Notes: generated by a model not told the origin, from the sequence alone. A DNA stretch of 11,355 nt from Candidatus Gottesmanbacteria bacterium RBG_16_37_8 (GCA_001779055.1 MFJA01000013.1:1-11355); one strand, 5' to 3'; shown: positions 1 through 7,916, numbered from the stretch's first letter. A program made the numbers and translations.

Positions 1-3000
1 GTGCCTGATACAGTAGCGTCAATAGTTTCCAGGTCTTCAGATTTCAGGCTTTCAGTTGTCAGAGCAGCGGAAATTGAGGCAGAATCGGCTGAAAGGACAG
101 ATGCGTTCAGTTGGCCAAATACAGTAACGGATCCGGCTATTTTGATCTCTTTTTCATCAGCTAAAGGCGAGATAAATCCCACCGAAAGATTATCAGTTTT
201 GATGCTGTCAGCTTCTACAACAGCTGAAATAATTGTATCCGATTGAAGGGAGGAGGCATTTATTGATGAGGCAATCAGTGTATCAAAAGATGATTTACCA
301 GTTTGGATACTGTCAGAAATTATATTTCCAGCCCGAAGGAGGTCATGGGCGATAATTTCGTTTGATTCCAACAGGCCGGTTTTGATCTGAGCGCTTAAAA
401 CTTTCGAATAGACGCCTATTTGGGTCAACAATCTAGCGGAGGCATTTAATAATTGATCTTTCAATTCCAGAAGATAGGCAGATTGACTGGTGGCATTTGC
501 AGATGGGAGTAGTTTTCCGGGAATAATAACCAGATTAGCCAGTTCATCGGAGGTCCAGGGTTTTTCGTACCAGCTGATATTGATAAAAACAATTATTTTT
601 CCGCAGATTATTTCAGGCCTCGAATTGACAGGACAGGGAATAATTTGAGCCGAATTGTCATTTTCCGGAAAGCTTTGCATGGCTTTTCCAACAATTGATC
701 CGGAACTATCAGCTTTCATACCAAATCCTTCTATTGTTCCTGTAGTTATCAGATCTCCTGAACTGATTGGACCGTTTTCTGTTGATACTTTAAGAGGGAC
801 TCTTCCTGCCAGGGTAACCGGGACGGGAAATTCTTCGGAAGTGAATACTCCGTCTGAGAGAATTTCCGGGAAAGGATTGGTAGAGACGATACCAATTATG
901 TTATTTTGATATGGATAAGATGATTTTGATACATAAGCTTTGGAGGATTGATCAATACGATTGGTAGTAAACTGATAAGCTTCTTTCCCCACAGCTACGA
1001 TGTCTCCGGCTTCAATTCCCGGACCGGCTCCATAATATTCAGCTAAGTCCTGACCACCGGCCGAGCAGTCACCTAACTTCAGATCGTTTGTTGCTCCATC
1101 AGCTCCACTATGACAAAGACGCTCAGTATAAGAGGTAACTGAGGCGTCAATTTCTATATTTCCCTCGACATCTAACCTTTCATTGGGAGATGCCGTTCCG
1201 ATACCAAAATCACCACCTGAAACATTTATCCAGGAGTCGTTGGAGGCTGTCGGACTGAAATAGATTTTTGCTGATAGAGTGGCATCAGAGCCAAGTGCAA
1301 GTGATTGATCGGCCTCATTGAGATTGGGAAAGATAAGACCGCACCAACCGTCAGGTCCGGCACAATTATTATATTCCCAGAGAAGAGAAGTACCGTTGGG
1401 GCCAACCGGACCGGTGGCGCCGGTGGAGCCTGAAGGACCTTGTGAGCCTGAAGTGCCGGTTGAGCCTGTGGGACCTTCCTGACCGGTTGATCCTGTTGGG
1501 CCAGTTGGTCCCTCAACTCCGGTTGCTCCAGTTGGTCCTGTCGGGCCGGTTTGTCCGGTTGAACCTGTCGGGCCGGTTGAACCCTGAGGTCCGGTTGGTC
1601 CGGTTTGACCGGTTGCTCCTGTAACTCCAACGCTTCCTGTCGGGCCGGTATCCCCTAAATTAGTAGATACCCAGGAAGATGAATTCCAATAATAAAGTTT
1701 ATTATCACTGCTATTATAGTAGAGAGCTCCATTTCCTTCGGCTGAAGGGGCTGATGAATAGGAACCGGTTTTTAGCTGACCGCTGGTTAATATATGGTCA
1801 TCAACAGTAAGTCTTCCTCCTATTGCTGCGTTACCGGCGGAGAGGACAAGATTAGTTGTAGGAGAGATCTGGAGGTCGTTGACAGCTGTTACACCTTCTG
1901 CAAATTTGATGAATCCAGCTGACAACTTAGGGACGTCTGTTGCAGTTGTTGCTGATAATATTTTACTACCTTTATTCAGATTGTATTTGATATTAGTGCC
2001 TGAAAAACTGATATATCCATGATGCCAACTGTCATTGGTCCAGGTTAAGCTGTCTGACGATAATTGACTGCAGGCAGGCGTACATTTCTCTACAGTCAAA
2101 CTGCCGTTGGTATCCCAGGTAAAGAGATAATATTTTGAACCGTCATCGTTAATATTAGTTTGTATTTTGATCTTTTTTGACCCTGTTTTAAACTCAAATT
2201 CAATGACTGTATCTTTGGTGAAGTCGATTGATATGGGAATTTTGGCTCCATTACTTCCAAAAATACCCAGACCTCCATCATAAATTGCACCTCCAACAAC
2301 CAAATTAGAATTGACCAGGGTTCCGGAAGAAGAGGAGGATAAGCTTTGATTGACGTCTAAATTACCGGAAATTAGCACATTGCCGGCGGCATCTACCGAG
2401 AACTTGGTGGAGGAGGGATTACCCGATGAGAGATCAATCAGCTTATATCCGGCAGTCAGAGAAGAGCCAAGTGCTGAAATTAAATTGCCGGAGATGATAT
2501 TTTGACCATTTATATTGAGGAGTCCCGAGCCAGATGCCGGGAAGAAGCCTGACAAATTCAGATTTACTGAACCGTTGCCATCCGGTGAGAGATTGATTGA
2601 ACCGGAAGATCCTGCCGAAGTTTCAATTGAAATATTATTGCCTTGAAGAGTAAATGTTCCGGAGGTAGATTTAATAAGGGGATTTGTCAGACCTATAAGC
2701 AGGTGACCGTCTTTATTGATATAGGGGATAGTGGCAAAATTGGCCGGTGAGGAAGGAGGAAAACCCTGTAATGTTTCACTATTGAGGGCGAAGCCTACTG
2801 AAGCAATCTGTTGACGAGGCTGCATTTCCTGATCACTGCCTACAGTAATACCAAGAAAAGTATTCATGCTTTCGGAAAATACAGAAGAGGGTATTTCCTG
2901 ACCGCAGGTTGATCCGATAATGGTATAGAAGATACCGTTTTGATCGGGTGTTATTTTACAGAAACCGGAATCATAAAGTTCAAGACCGCCTGTGATCTGA

Positions 3001-3959
3001 TTCCAGATTCTGAAGCTGATTTGAGTTTGTTCAACAATAGGAGTTGAGTCTTTGTCAGATAAACGACCTTGAAAACTGAGAATTCTGGCTGGTCTGACCG
3101 GTTGACCGGGGAAAGCTTGAGGTGTTTCTACCTTTCTGAAAAACTGCTGATATATTCCTATAGATAATGATATAGAAAGGACGATTAAAATTAGGGAATA
3201 GAATAAAACTTGAAAGTTGAATTTATAGCTTCGACTTGATGGAGTATGGTCAGATTGAACATCTTGAATAATATTCATGTTGTGATGATCTGCATTGTTT
3301 TTCAGAATATTAAATTTAGGTTTTATTTCGGTAATATTAGCTTCAGTGTCCTGGAAAAAATCAGTTTTTTTCTTAGCCCATTTAATAAATGAAGAAATAG
3401 CGGAAAATTTTCTCTTTACTGAATCAGAGTCTAAAAGCAGTCTATTATCCAGGTAGTCCGAATAGGATTTAAGAAGATCAGCATCAGAGATATCTTCCAG
3501 GTTTATATTGTTTTCATTCAAATATTGCAGAAGCTGTTTTAGATCAGCTTTGTAATTTCTGACAGTGGAGGAGGAGAACTTTTCAGTTTCAAGATAAGTG
3601 ATGAATTTGTCCAACAAGTCCTGATAGGTAATGGTGTAATTTGATACTGTTTGATAATTATTTTCAGATCGGATAAGATGCATTTTGAAGGAATTAAGCT
3701 TACCAATGAATTGATCCCATCTTTTAGCATTTTTATATTTAGCCATGAATAATTGTTTGGATGTATTAATGGTTCTTGCGGAGAATAGCTTCCTGTAATT
3801 TCCGTAAATTTTTGCGGGATTTGATAATTTCAGTAGACTAATATAGTCTTTAAAGTCATTTCTAAGACGTTTTTTAACAATGCGGGAAATACTTGAATAT
3901 TGAATATATCTAATAAATTTAGCTTCAAAATTAGATAAATTATTGTTTGATACAGTCAT
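1..3959 (-). CDS. Giant membrane-anchored surface fibre protein with N-terminal recombinase-like SAM domain (partial, C-terminus outside window)
   Basis: The frame is open from an ATG at 3959 to the window edge (1,319 codons, no stop). Residues 1-110 are basic and helical. Residues 112-199 read like the core-binding SAM-like domain of tyrosine recombinases (YQDLLDKFITYLETEKFSSS, then TVRNYKADLKQLLQYL and SVKRKFSAISSFIKWAKKK). No catalytic recombinase domain follows. One hydrophobic span (about 251-270) and no signal peptide suggest the N-terminus is cytoplasmic and the rest outside. Outside modules are: LSFQGRLSD to EMQPRQ (294-395), often seen in secreted proteins; a LamG-like domain (about 557-677, DSWHHGYISF); a tail-fibre-like module with LYYNSSDNKLYYW (738-767); 30 Gly-X-Y triplets (769-858); NERLDVEGNI (about 925) and DLAEYY (971-976), resembling tail-spike autoprocessing regions; then Ser/Ala-rich repetitive sequence. 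An in-frame ATG at 4085 would add 42 residues but overlaps a likely -10 box. Likely role: attachment fibre (inference). Confidence 0.8.
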   Translation of the reverse strand, partial: MTVSNNNLSNFEAKFIRYIQYSSISRIVKKRLRNDFKDYISLLKLSNPAKIYGNYRKLFSARTINTSKQLFMAKYKNAKRWDQFIGKLNSFKMHLIRSENNYQTVSNYTITYQDLLDKFITYLETEKFSSSTVRNYKADLKQLLQYLNENNINLEDISDADLLKSYSDYLDNRLLLDSDSVKRKFSAISSFIKWAKKKTDFFQDTEANITEIKPKFNILKNNADHHNMNIIQDVQSDHTPSSRSYKFNFQVLFYSLILIVLSISLSIGIYQQFFRKVETPQAFPGQPVRPARILSFQGRLSDKDSTPIVEQTQISFRIWNQITGGLELYDSGFCKITPDQNGIFYTIIGSTCGQEIPSSVFSESMNTFLGITVGSDQEMQPRQQIASVGFALNSETLQGFPPSSPANFATIPYINKDGHLLIGLTNPLIKSTSGTFTLQGNNISIETSAGSSGSINLSPDGNGSVNLNLSGFFPASGSGLLNINGQNIISGNLISALGSSLTAGYKLIDLSSGNPSSTKFSVDAAGNVLISGNLDVNQSLSSSSSGTLVNSNLVVGGAIYDGGLGIFGSNGAKIPISIDFTKDTVIEFEFKTGSKKIKIQTNINDDGSKYYLFTWDTNGSLTVEKCTPACSQLSSDSLTWTNDSWHHGYISFSGTNIKYNLNKGSKILSATTATDVPKLSAGFIKFAEGVTAVNDLQISPTTNLVLSAGNAAIGGRLTVDDHILTSGQLKTGSYSSAPSAEGNGALYYNSSDNKLYYWNSSSWVSTNLGDTGPTGSVGVTGATGQTGPTGPQGSTGPTGSTGQTGPTGPTGATGVEGPTGPTGSTGQEGPTGSTGTSGSQGPSGSTGATGPVGPNGTSLLWEYNNCAGPDGWCGLIFPNLNEADQSLALGSDATLSAKIYFSPTASNDSWINVSGGDFGIGTASPNERLDVEGNIEIDASVTSYTERLCHSGADGATNDLKLGDCSAGGQDLAEYYGAGPGIEAGDIVAVGKEAYQFTTNRIDQSSKAYVSKSSYPYQNNIIGIVSTNPFPEILSDGVFTSEEFPVPVTLAGRVPLKVSTENGPISSGDLITTGTIEGFGMKADSSGSIVGKAMQSFPENDNSAQIIPCPVNSRPEIICGKIIVFINISWYEKPWTSDELANLVIIPGKLLPSANATSQSAYLLELKDQLLNASARLLTQIGVYSKVLSAQIKTGLLESNEIIAHDLLRAGNIISDSIQTGKSSFDTLIASSINASSLQSDTIISAVVEADSIKTDNLSVGFISPLADEKEIKIAGSVTVFGQLNASVLSADSASISAALTTESLKSEDLETIDATVSG
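1386..1655 (-). repeat. Collagen-like Gly-X-Y tract inside the surface protein
   Basis: Thirty consecutive Gly-X-Y triplets (residues 769-858) are dominated by GPT, GST, GAT and GQT. Threonine usually fills the third position and proline is frequent in the second, as in bacterial collagen-like proteins. The tract should form a trimeric triple helix, which fits a trimeric fibre. The DNA is locally repetitive and GC-richer than its surroundings, so it could vary in length by slippage. Confidence 0.9.
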
Positions 3960-3966
3960 TAATATA

Positions 3967-3995
3967 AGTAAACACAATAATAATAAGTTTGTCAA
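3967..3995 (-). promoter_or_regulatory. Candidate promoter for the surface-fibre gene (proximal, leaderless)
   Basis: A perfect -35 TTGACA (3990-3995) lies 17 bp from a -10-like TTTACT (3967-3972, 4 of 6 matches). The -10 ends 7 bp before the ATG at 3959, so a transcript from it would start at about the first codon. This fits the lack of any Shine-Dalgarno sequence. The -10 is weak, so confidence is limited. Confidence 0.4.
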
Positions 3996-4083
3996 GTAGA
4001 AATGACCTATTAAAGTATAAGTTGGATAGTGTATATTCAAGCAGACAACAACTGAGCAAATTGCTATTTTCACGATTTCCCGC

Positions 4084-4113
4084 ATTATATTTTACGCACA
4101 ATAAATACATCAA
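4084..4113 (-). promoter_or_regulatory. Candidate promoter for the surface-fibre gene (distal)
   Basis: TTGATG (4108-4113) and a perfect TATAAT (4084-4089) are separated by 18 bp on the minus strand. Use of this promoter would give a leader of about 115 nt before the ATG at 3959. The upstream in-frame ATG at 4083-4085 overlaps the -10 box itself, which argues against it as the translation start. Confidence 0.5.
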
Positions 4114-4133
4114 ACGATATACTGTTAAATTAT

Positions 4134-4164
4134 TTTGAATTCAAACCTCTAAGAGAGGATTTGA
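4134..4164. repeat. Overlapping palindrome and bulged hairpin upstream of the surface-fibre gene
   Basis: TTTGAATTCAAA (4134-4145) is a perfect 12-bp palindrome. Its right half TCAAA can instead extend a stem: TCAAACCTCT (4141-4150) pairs with AGAGG and TTTGA (4154-4158, 4160-4164) around an AAG loop, with one bulged A. A short T-run (4169-4173) lies 5 nt further on. It could be an operator or a weak terminator. Its position just upstream of the minus-strand -35 at 4113 favours a regulatory site (inference). Confidence 0.4.
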
Positions 4165-4433
4165 TATACTTTTTGATCTAGAGGATAAAACTTATCTGCA
4201 GTCGTTTAAAAAGACAATTTTTCCGCAGAGTATAAAGGGTAAACAATATATCAAAACATATGTTATATTATTATGGGATAAGGGGATTAGGTTCATTATC
4301 GGTAAAAATAATTGTTCGAATTAGATGTAACCCTATTATTATTACTATAAGATAATAATCAATAAGTAATTATGTTTTGGGTTTTTTTCGAAACCGGAAG
4401 TTTTATCAGTCTTTAATTAAAAATATTAATTTT

Positions 4434-4458
4434 TAGCAATCTTGATTCTTGATTGCTA
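4434..4458. repeat. 8-bp perfect inverted repeat in the intergenic spacer
   Basis: TAGCAATC (4434-4441) and GATTGCTA (4451-4458) are exact inverted copies separated by 9 bp. An adjacent A/T inverted repeat (TAAAAAT, ATTA, ATTTTTA) shares its left edge. No good U-tract follows on either strand, so a terminator is not clearly supported. A protein-binding site is possible. Confidence 0.5.
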
Positions 4459-4704
4459 GAAGATATAAAGTTGTTATTTAGAGCATCTCAACAATATAAA
4501 TAGAAGCATTATTTTACTAAATATTTTAATTAAATTTTTGCCTTTATCAATTAAAGCTAAATTTCATTTAAACCTTTATAATCTCTTTAACTTTAGTTTC
4601 TAAAACCTCTAATATTTGGTATATTTATTATAGGGTCTTGTATTATATCCTACAAAAAATACCGGCTCTTGACCTGTTTGTTAATAATTTGTCAAAATTT
4701 ATCT

Positions 4705-5136
4705 ATGAAGTCACTTAAACTTTACTTGATCAGCGGTATTACATTTTCTTTAGTAATTATAATTACCGCATTAACTGTTGCCCGAGAACGATCTTCAACC
4801 AGCGGCAGAGCATCATCAGGCAATTCACTATTTTCCAGCTTTATTTCCCGCGAGAATTCTTATATCTTTGCTTCACCAATCTCTGCTCCGGCAGACGGAG
4901 AGAGTGTCATTCGCATTACCGTATTTTTATTAAACAGTCAAGGAATGGGAGTTGCCGGACAGAAAGTTATGCTTAAAACAATTCCAAATATTACTATTAC
5001 TACTGTTAATGAACTAACTGATAGTGTCGGTAAAGCTACTTTTGATTTAACCTCAAGTACTCCCGGAGATTATACCATAAACGCTTCTGTTTCAAACGTA
5101 TCATTGCTGCAGCAGGTCTCCATTTCTTTTCATTAA
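4705..5136 (+). CDS. Small membrane-anchored bacterial Ig-like (Big_1/invasin-like) domain protein
   Basis: This is a 143-residue protein from the ATG at 4705 (MKSLKLYLISG). An in-frame ATG at 4669 would add 12 residues, but starting at 4705 places Lys just before the hydrophobic segment, as in a signal anchor. Residues 4-25 are a signal or membrane anchor, followed by a Ser-rich linker (29-50). Residues 53-142 read as one complete bacterial Ig-like fold of the invasin/intimin type: SPISAPADGESVIRITVFL, AGQKVMLKT, DSVGKATFDLTSSTPGDYTI, then a final beta strand. Such domains are usually structural or adhesive modules on the outer face of the cell. A single domain on an anchor suggests a small accessory surface protein. 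The last 101 bp overlap the convergent gene on the other strand. No Shine-Dalgarno sequence is seen. The fold is fairly certain; the function is unknown. Confidence 0.75.
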   Translation: MKSLKLYLISGITFSLVIIITALTVARERSSTSGRASSGNSLFSSFISRENSYIFASPISAPADGESVIRITVFLLNSQGMGVAGQKVMLKTIPNITITTVNELTDSVGKATFDLTSSTPGDYTINASVSNVSLLQQVSISFH

Positions 5137-6019
5137 GATCGCTTAGAAGAATTTTGAGCTCCGGTTGGATTTCTTTGATAAATTGCCTGATATTGCCTGT
5201 TTTTCTGTCGTAGATAAGGCCGGTGACAGAAAGCAGCGTGAAGAGCATTGTCCAGAGAAGAAGAGGAATAAGCATTTTAAGGAGAAGATAGCTTTTGGGA
5301 TTGACAAAGAAATAGATAGTCCGGCTATTGGGAATGGGATTATTTTGGAATTGACCTTTGGCAAAAACCCTGAAACCAATGGATTTAGCGCTTGGCAGTG
5401 AGAAATTAAAGTTACCATGACTGTCAGTTTTTACCTCCAATTGGGGTATGGCAAATGCATGGACTGTACCTACAGTAAATACTTTACTTAGATTTCTTTT
5501 AATAAATCCTGATCTTTCTTCAAATAGAGCAATGGAGATTTGCTGATTGGGAAGGCTTTTTCCTTCAGCATAAATTCTTTGTCCAACATAAAAGATGTTA
5601 TGGGAGAGCGATAAGGTGGGTGGCATTATTATCGGACCAATGTTTTTCTTAATTACAGTTTGAGGAACAGGCAGACAAAGAGGACTGGAGGTTCTTTCTT
5701 CCTGATCGCGGGCTAATAAACAGATCTCGCGGGCTTCATTTGACAAAGAGAGATTATCAATGACGAAAAAGCCATTACTGTCTGAAACGGTTAAACCTTC
5801 CGTTCTTACAGCATCGGCATAGACGATAGTACGGGGTGAGGTATAGCCATAAAGGCGGACATAAGAGCGGAATGGAAGTTGCGCCTCAATTGTAACTTTG
5901 GAACCTGATTGAATAGGGGTTTGAGCCAGGACTTTTGTGGTCGGCAGGAAAAAGCACATAGCGAATATTGTTATATAAAGATAGTTAAAAGTTATAATTT
6001 GATATATTATTTTGATCAT
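5036..6019 (-). CDS. Secreted two-domain beta-sandwich protein with C-terminal membrane anchor and basic tail
   Basis: This 327-residue protein has an N-terminal signal sequence (about 1-32, cleavage likely at VLA/Q). Residues 41-119 form a beta-rich domain containing LPFRSYVRLYGYTSPRTIVY and a GFFVIDNLSL segment, like carboxypeptidase-regulatory or Ig-type modules with a ligand-exposed loop. Residues about 127-240 form a second Ig-like domain (GPIIMPPTLSLSHNIFYVGQ). A hydrophobic span (243-269) is followed by a strongly basic tail of about 58 residues that should be cytoplasmic. The start ATG overlaps the TGA of the upstream gene by 4 bp (ATGA), which implies translational coupling. The 3' end, encoding residues 295-327, overlaps the plus-strand Ig-like gene. 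I recognise no named family. It is probably an envelope-exposed structural or binding protein acting with the two genes upstream of it in the operon. Confidence 0.6.
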   Translation of the reverse strand: MIKIIYQIITFNYLYITIFAMCFFLPTTKVLAQTPIQSGSKVTIEAQLPFRSYVRLYGYTSPRTIVYADAVRTEGLTVSDSNGFFVIDNLSLSNEAREICLLARDQEERTSSPLCLPVPQTVIKKNIGPIIMPPTLSLSHNIFYVGQRIYAEGKSLPNQQISIALFEERSGFIKRNLSKVFTVGTVHAFAIPQLEVKTDSHGNFNFSLPSAKSIGFRVFAKGQFQNNPIPNSRTIYFFVNPKSYLLLKMLIPLLLWTMLFTLLSVTGLIYDRKTGNIRQFIKEIQPELKILLSDLNEKKWRPAAAMIRLKQKRLWYNLREYLRLNQK

Positions 6020-7053
6020 TTCTTGGATGAGCGTTTTTTCATTAGCATGGCAGCAGCTATTAAAACAGATAACATTTTCCAGGGAAGAGCATAGAAGACC
6101 TTTTCCCCGTCAACCTTAAGGCTGCCTTCATCAAGAATAAAATCAGCTTTTAAAGTATATTTGCCCAGGAAAAAACCGCTGATTTTTTTCGTATTTGGGC
6201 TGTCAATAAGAATCTCTTTTTCCTGTCCGGTCAAATGAATGCGGGGAATAATAGGGAATTTGGCCTGACCTATCAGACCTTTTAATAACAGCTGGCCGTT
6301 GATATGGAAGAATGTCTGCCCGGTGTTTTTGACAGCCAGATCAATATTAATTCCGTCAAATGAATCTACAATCCGGGGAAGATTAAATATAGTGATTTTG
6401 GCCTGTTTGGGAAGCCCGGAATCGGTTACGGAAATGAGAATTAGGGAGTTCAGACTCTGTTTGATAGCCGACCGGCTGATATTAGCTGATATTGGAGCGG
6501 TGGAAAAGGCCAGAGATTGATAATAGTCCTGTTGCGGTGTTCCAATCGGCGGGCTTATTTTGACGAGCATTTTTAACTGCCCGCTTTTTTTAAAGAGAAA
6601 AGGTTTATCCAACGGCAAATTTTTAATTTCTTCAGTAATTGGTGCGGGCGGCGGCGGCTGGAACTTTTGGGCCAGATCGGTTTGGATAGGTGAAGGCAGT
6701 GAATTGGAGGGACCTTTTGCTGCAGAGACCGGGGTTTTGGTTGGATTTTCCTGATTAAGAGAGCTTGGGGATATCAATTGTGCTGAGACAATTTCCAGCC
6801 AGGGAACAATTTTTTCCTTATCATCAATAACTATTCCATTTCCGTCTAAAGCTAAAATTTGAAAAGTCAGAATTGTGTCATCGCCATTATTGGTCAAAAG
6901 ATAGGTTTGAGAAACAGAAACTCCCGGTTTTATCATGACTTCAGTTACAGGCGGAGACAACGAGAGGGAGATAGATTGGGCATGAGTGAATGGGGTAAAT
7001 ATTAAACTCTTCAAAAAGATTAGAATAAAGGTAAGAGCTTTTATAAACTTCAT
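6016..7053 (-). CDS. Secreted DUF916-like beta-sandwich protein with C-terminal membrane anchor
   Basis: The 345-residue product starts with a signal peptide (1-25, cleavage at THA/Q). The next segment, ISLSLSPPVTEVMIKPG with SQTYLLTNNGDDTILTFQIL, matches the pattern of DUF916-type domains (peptidoglycan-binding part of WxL-interacting proteins): a PG turn followed by the TNNGDD strand. A Pro/Ser/Gln-rich linker (about 105-140, with PPPPAP) separates it from one or two further beta-sandwich domains (about 140-315). A final hydrophobic segment (about 325-338) and the tail KKRSSKK anchor it in the membrane. It lies 4 bp after the upstream secreted-protein gene and overlaps the next by 4 bp, so the three form a tight unit. 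The DUF916 resemblance is from pattern only; a general Ig-like envelope protein is the alternative. Confidence 0.55.
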   Translation of the reverse strand: MKFIKALTFILIFLKSLIFTPFTHAQSISLSLSPPVTEVMIKPGVSVSQTYLLTNNGDDTILTFQILALDGNGIVIDDKEKIVPWLEIVSAQLISPSSLNQENPTKTPVSAAKGPSNSLPSPIQTDLAQKFQPPPPAPITEEIKNLPLDKPFLFKKSGQLKMLVKISPPIGTPQQDYYQSLAFSTAPISANISRSAIKQSLNSLILISVTDSGLPKQAKITIFNLPRIVDSFDGINIDLAVKNTGQTFFHINGQLLLKGLIGQAKFPIIPRIHLTGQEKEILIDSPNTKKISGFFLGKYTLKADFILDEGSLKVDGEKVFYALPWKMLSVLIAAAMLMKKRSSKK

Positions 7054-7057
7054 AAGA

Positions 7058-7792
7058 TCAGATACCCGGAGAAAGTGTAAAATTCAACTGATTTTGATAA
7101 ATTCCCACAGACTGTTGCGGTGAAACATGGAGTTTCAGCTTAATAGCGGCTGTATGGCTGACCTTCTTTTCAGCTGATTCCATGATAAGAACGGCTGATT
7201 CTTTTTTGGAGAGTGATGAAAATGGCCGGTAGTTTTCCTCTTTATTGAAGTCTTTGGGAACCGTTTGGCCTTTGATATTAAAACCAAAGCCATAAGACTG
7301 CTTTTCTTTCCACTGACTGCTTTTATTTATATTGCAGAGTCTGTTTTTAAGCGCATCGCAGAGGGTATCCGGAATTTGCGCACCTGCTTCCGTAGTAAGA
7401 GGCTGGTTTTGGGAAGTTGTAACAGAATAACCGGGGAAATTGCCGCTGCCGACAGTCAGAGTGATATTTTTATAGACGGATTGGTTGGGAGTAAGCAAGC
7501 CAAAGTTAACTGACATCGGGGAAATTGTAAAATTAAGGCTTGTGCCGGCCGCTTTATTGAGAAAACCTGATTGCAAAAGAAATCCTTTGGAGGAAAATAT
7601 CTGGGCGGAGGTTTGGCCTACCAGATCAACCAGGCGATAGTTGGCGGAGGATTTGGAGCCGGCAGTGACATTAAAATTACCGCCCTCTATAGTGTAGTTT
7701 GGTGACGTCATGGTTTGAGCCCCGATTGGATGGGGGTTAAAGTAAAAAGTAAAAAAAAGTAGAGAGAAAAGAGTAAAAAGGAAAATTTTCAT
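7058..7792 (-). CDS. Secreted beta-sandwich surface protein, WxL-like by context
   Basis: This is a 244-residue protein with a strong signal peptide (1-25, cleavage at IGA/Q). Residues 27-80 contain SPNYTIEGGNFNVTAG and SSANYRLVDLVGQTS followed by GFLLQSGFLN, a motif set I associate with secreted proteins of candidate-phyla bacteria. Residues about 85-244 form a beta-rich domain ending in SVGIYQNQLNFTLSP, the kind of last strand seen in WxL or pilus-type sandwich domains. It has no membrane anchor and no WxL motif. The next gene downstream encodes a DUF916-like anchored protein, which parallels the WxL plus WxL-interacting-protein arrangement of Firmicutes. The 124-bp gap upstream (7793-7916) shows no strong promoter; the best candidate is TTACCT, 17 bp, TACTAT. 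It may be cotranscribed with the membrane-protein gene. No Shine-Dalgarno sequence is seen. Confidence 0.5.
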   Translation of the reverse strand: MKIFLFTLFSLLFFTFYFNPHPIGAQTMTSPNYTIEGGNFNVTAGSKSSANYRLVDLVGQTSAQIFSSKGFLLQSGFLNKAAGTSLNFTISPMSVNFGLLTPNQSVYKNITLTVGSGNFPGYSVTTSQNQPLTTEAGAQIPDTLCDALKNRLCNINKSSQWKEKQSYGFGFNIKGQTVPKDFNKEENYRPFSSLSKKESAVLIMESAEKKVSHTAAIKLKLHVSPQQSVGIYQNQLNFTLSPGI

Positions 7793-7916
7793 TTATTCAG
7801 CTTAATTTAAGCCTAGAACAGAAGGGAGAAAATGTCCATTATTGATGTAATAAGGCGGAGTTTGATGTCTGGCAGAATAGTATGATGACTGCTAATATTA
7901 GGTAATAATCTATATT

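Larger units (their letters stand above)
3960..4704. other. AT-rich intergenic spacer between divergent surface-protein genes
   Basis: These 745 bp are very AT-rich and hold no convincing gene on either strand. Besides the two minus-strand promoter candidates, I see a 12-bp palindrome overlapping a hairpin (4134-4164), an 8-bp inverted repeat (4434-4458), and short A/T inverted repeats around 4419-4436. A possible weak plus-strand promoter for the gene at 4705 is TTGACC (4669-4674), 18 bp, CAAAAT (4693-4698). No tRNA, rRNA or CRISPR array is visible. Confidence 0.7.

Noticed and set aside
655..909. Plus-strand reading frame opposite the surface-fibre gene
   Set aside because: It lies fully antisense to the real gene, has no domain resemblance or start signals, and reads like a reversed coding strand.
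1226..1630. Gln/Pro-rich minus-strand reading frame of 134 codons
   Set aside because: It is an alternative frame of the Gly-X-Y repeat DNA. The collagen frame is continuous with 1,300 other codons, so this is a shadow.
1386..1655. CRISPR or simple tandem-repeat array
   Set aside because: The repetition follows codons for Gly-X-Y triplets within an open frame and lacks constant repeats with unique spacers.
3363..3624. An active integrase or mobile element
   Set aside because: Only the core-binding-like domain is present. No Arg-His-Arg-Tyr catalytic domain, attachment site or terminal repeats are visible.
3960..4085. N-terminal extension of the fibre gene from the in-frame ATG at 4085 (MREIVKIAIC)
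   Set aside because: The ATG overlaps a perfect TATAAT -10 box, and the extension would put a second hydrophobic stretch before the SAM-like domain. The ATG at 3959 is preferred, though 4085 cannot be excluded.
5143..5418. Reading frames on both strands inside the two-domain secreted protein gene
   Set aside because: They overlap a long frame with a signal peptide, domains and an anchor. They have no recognisable features of their own.
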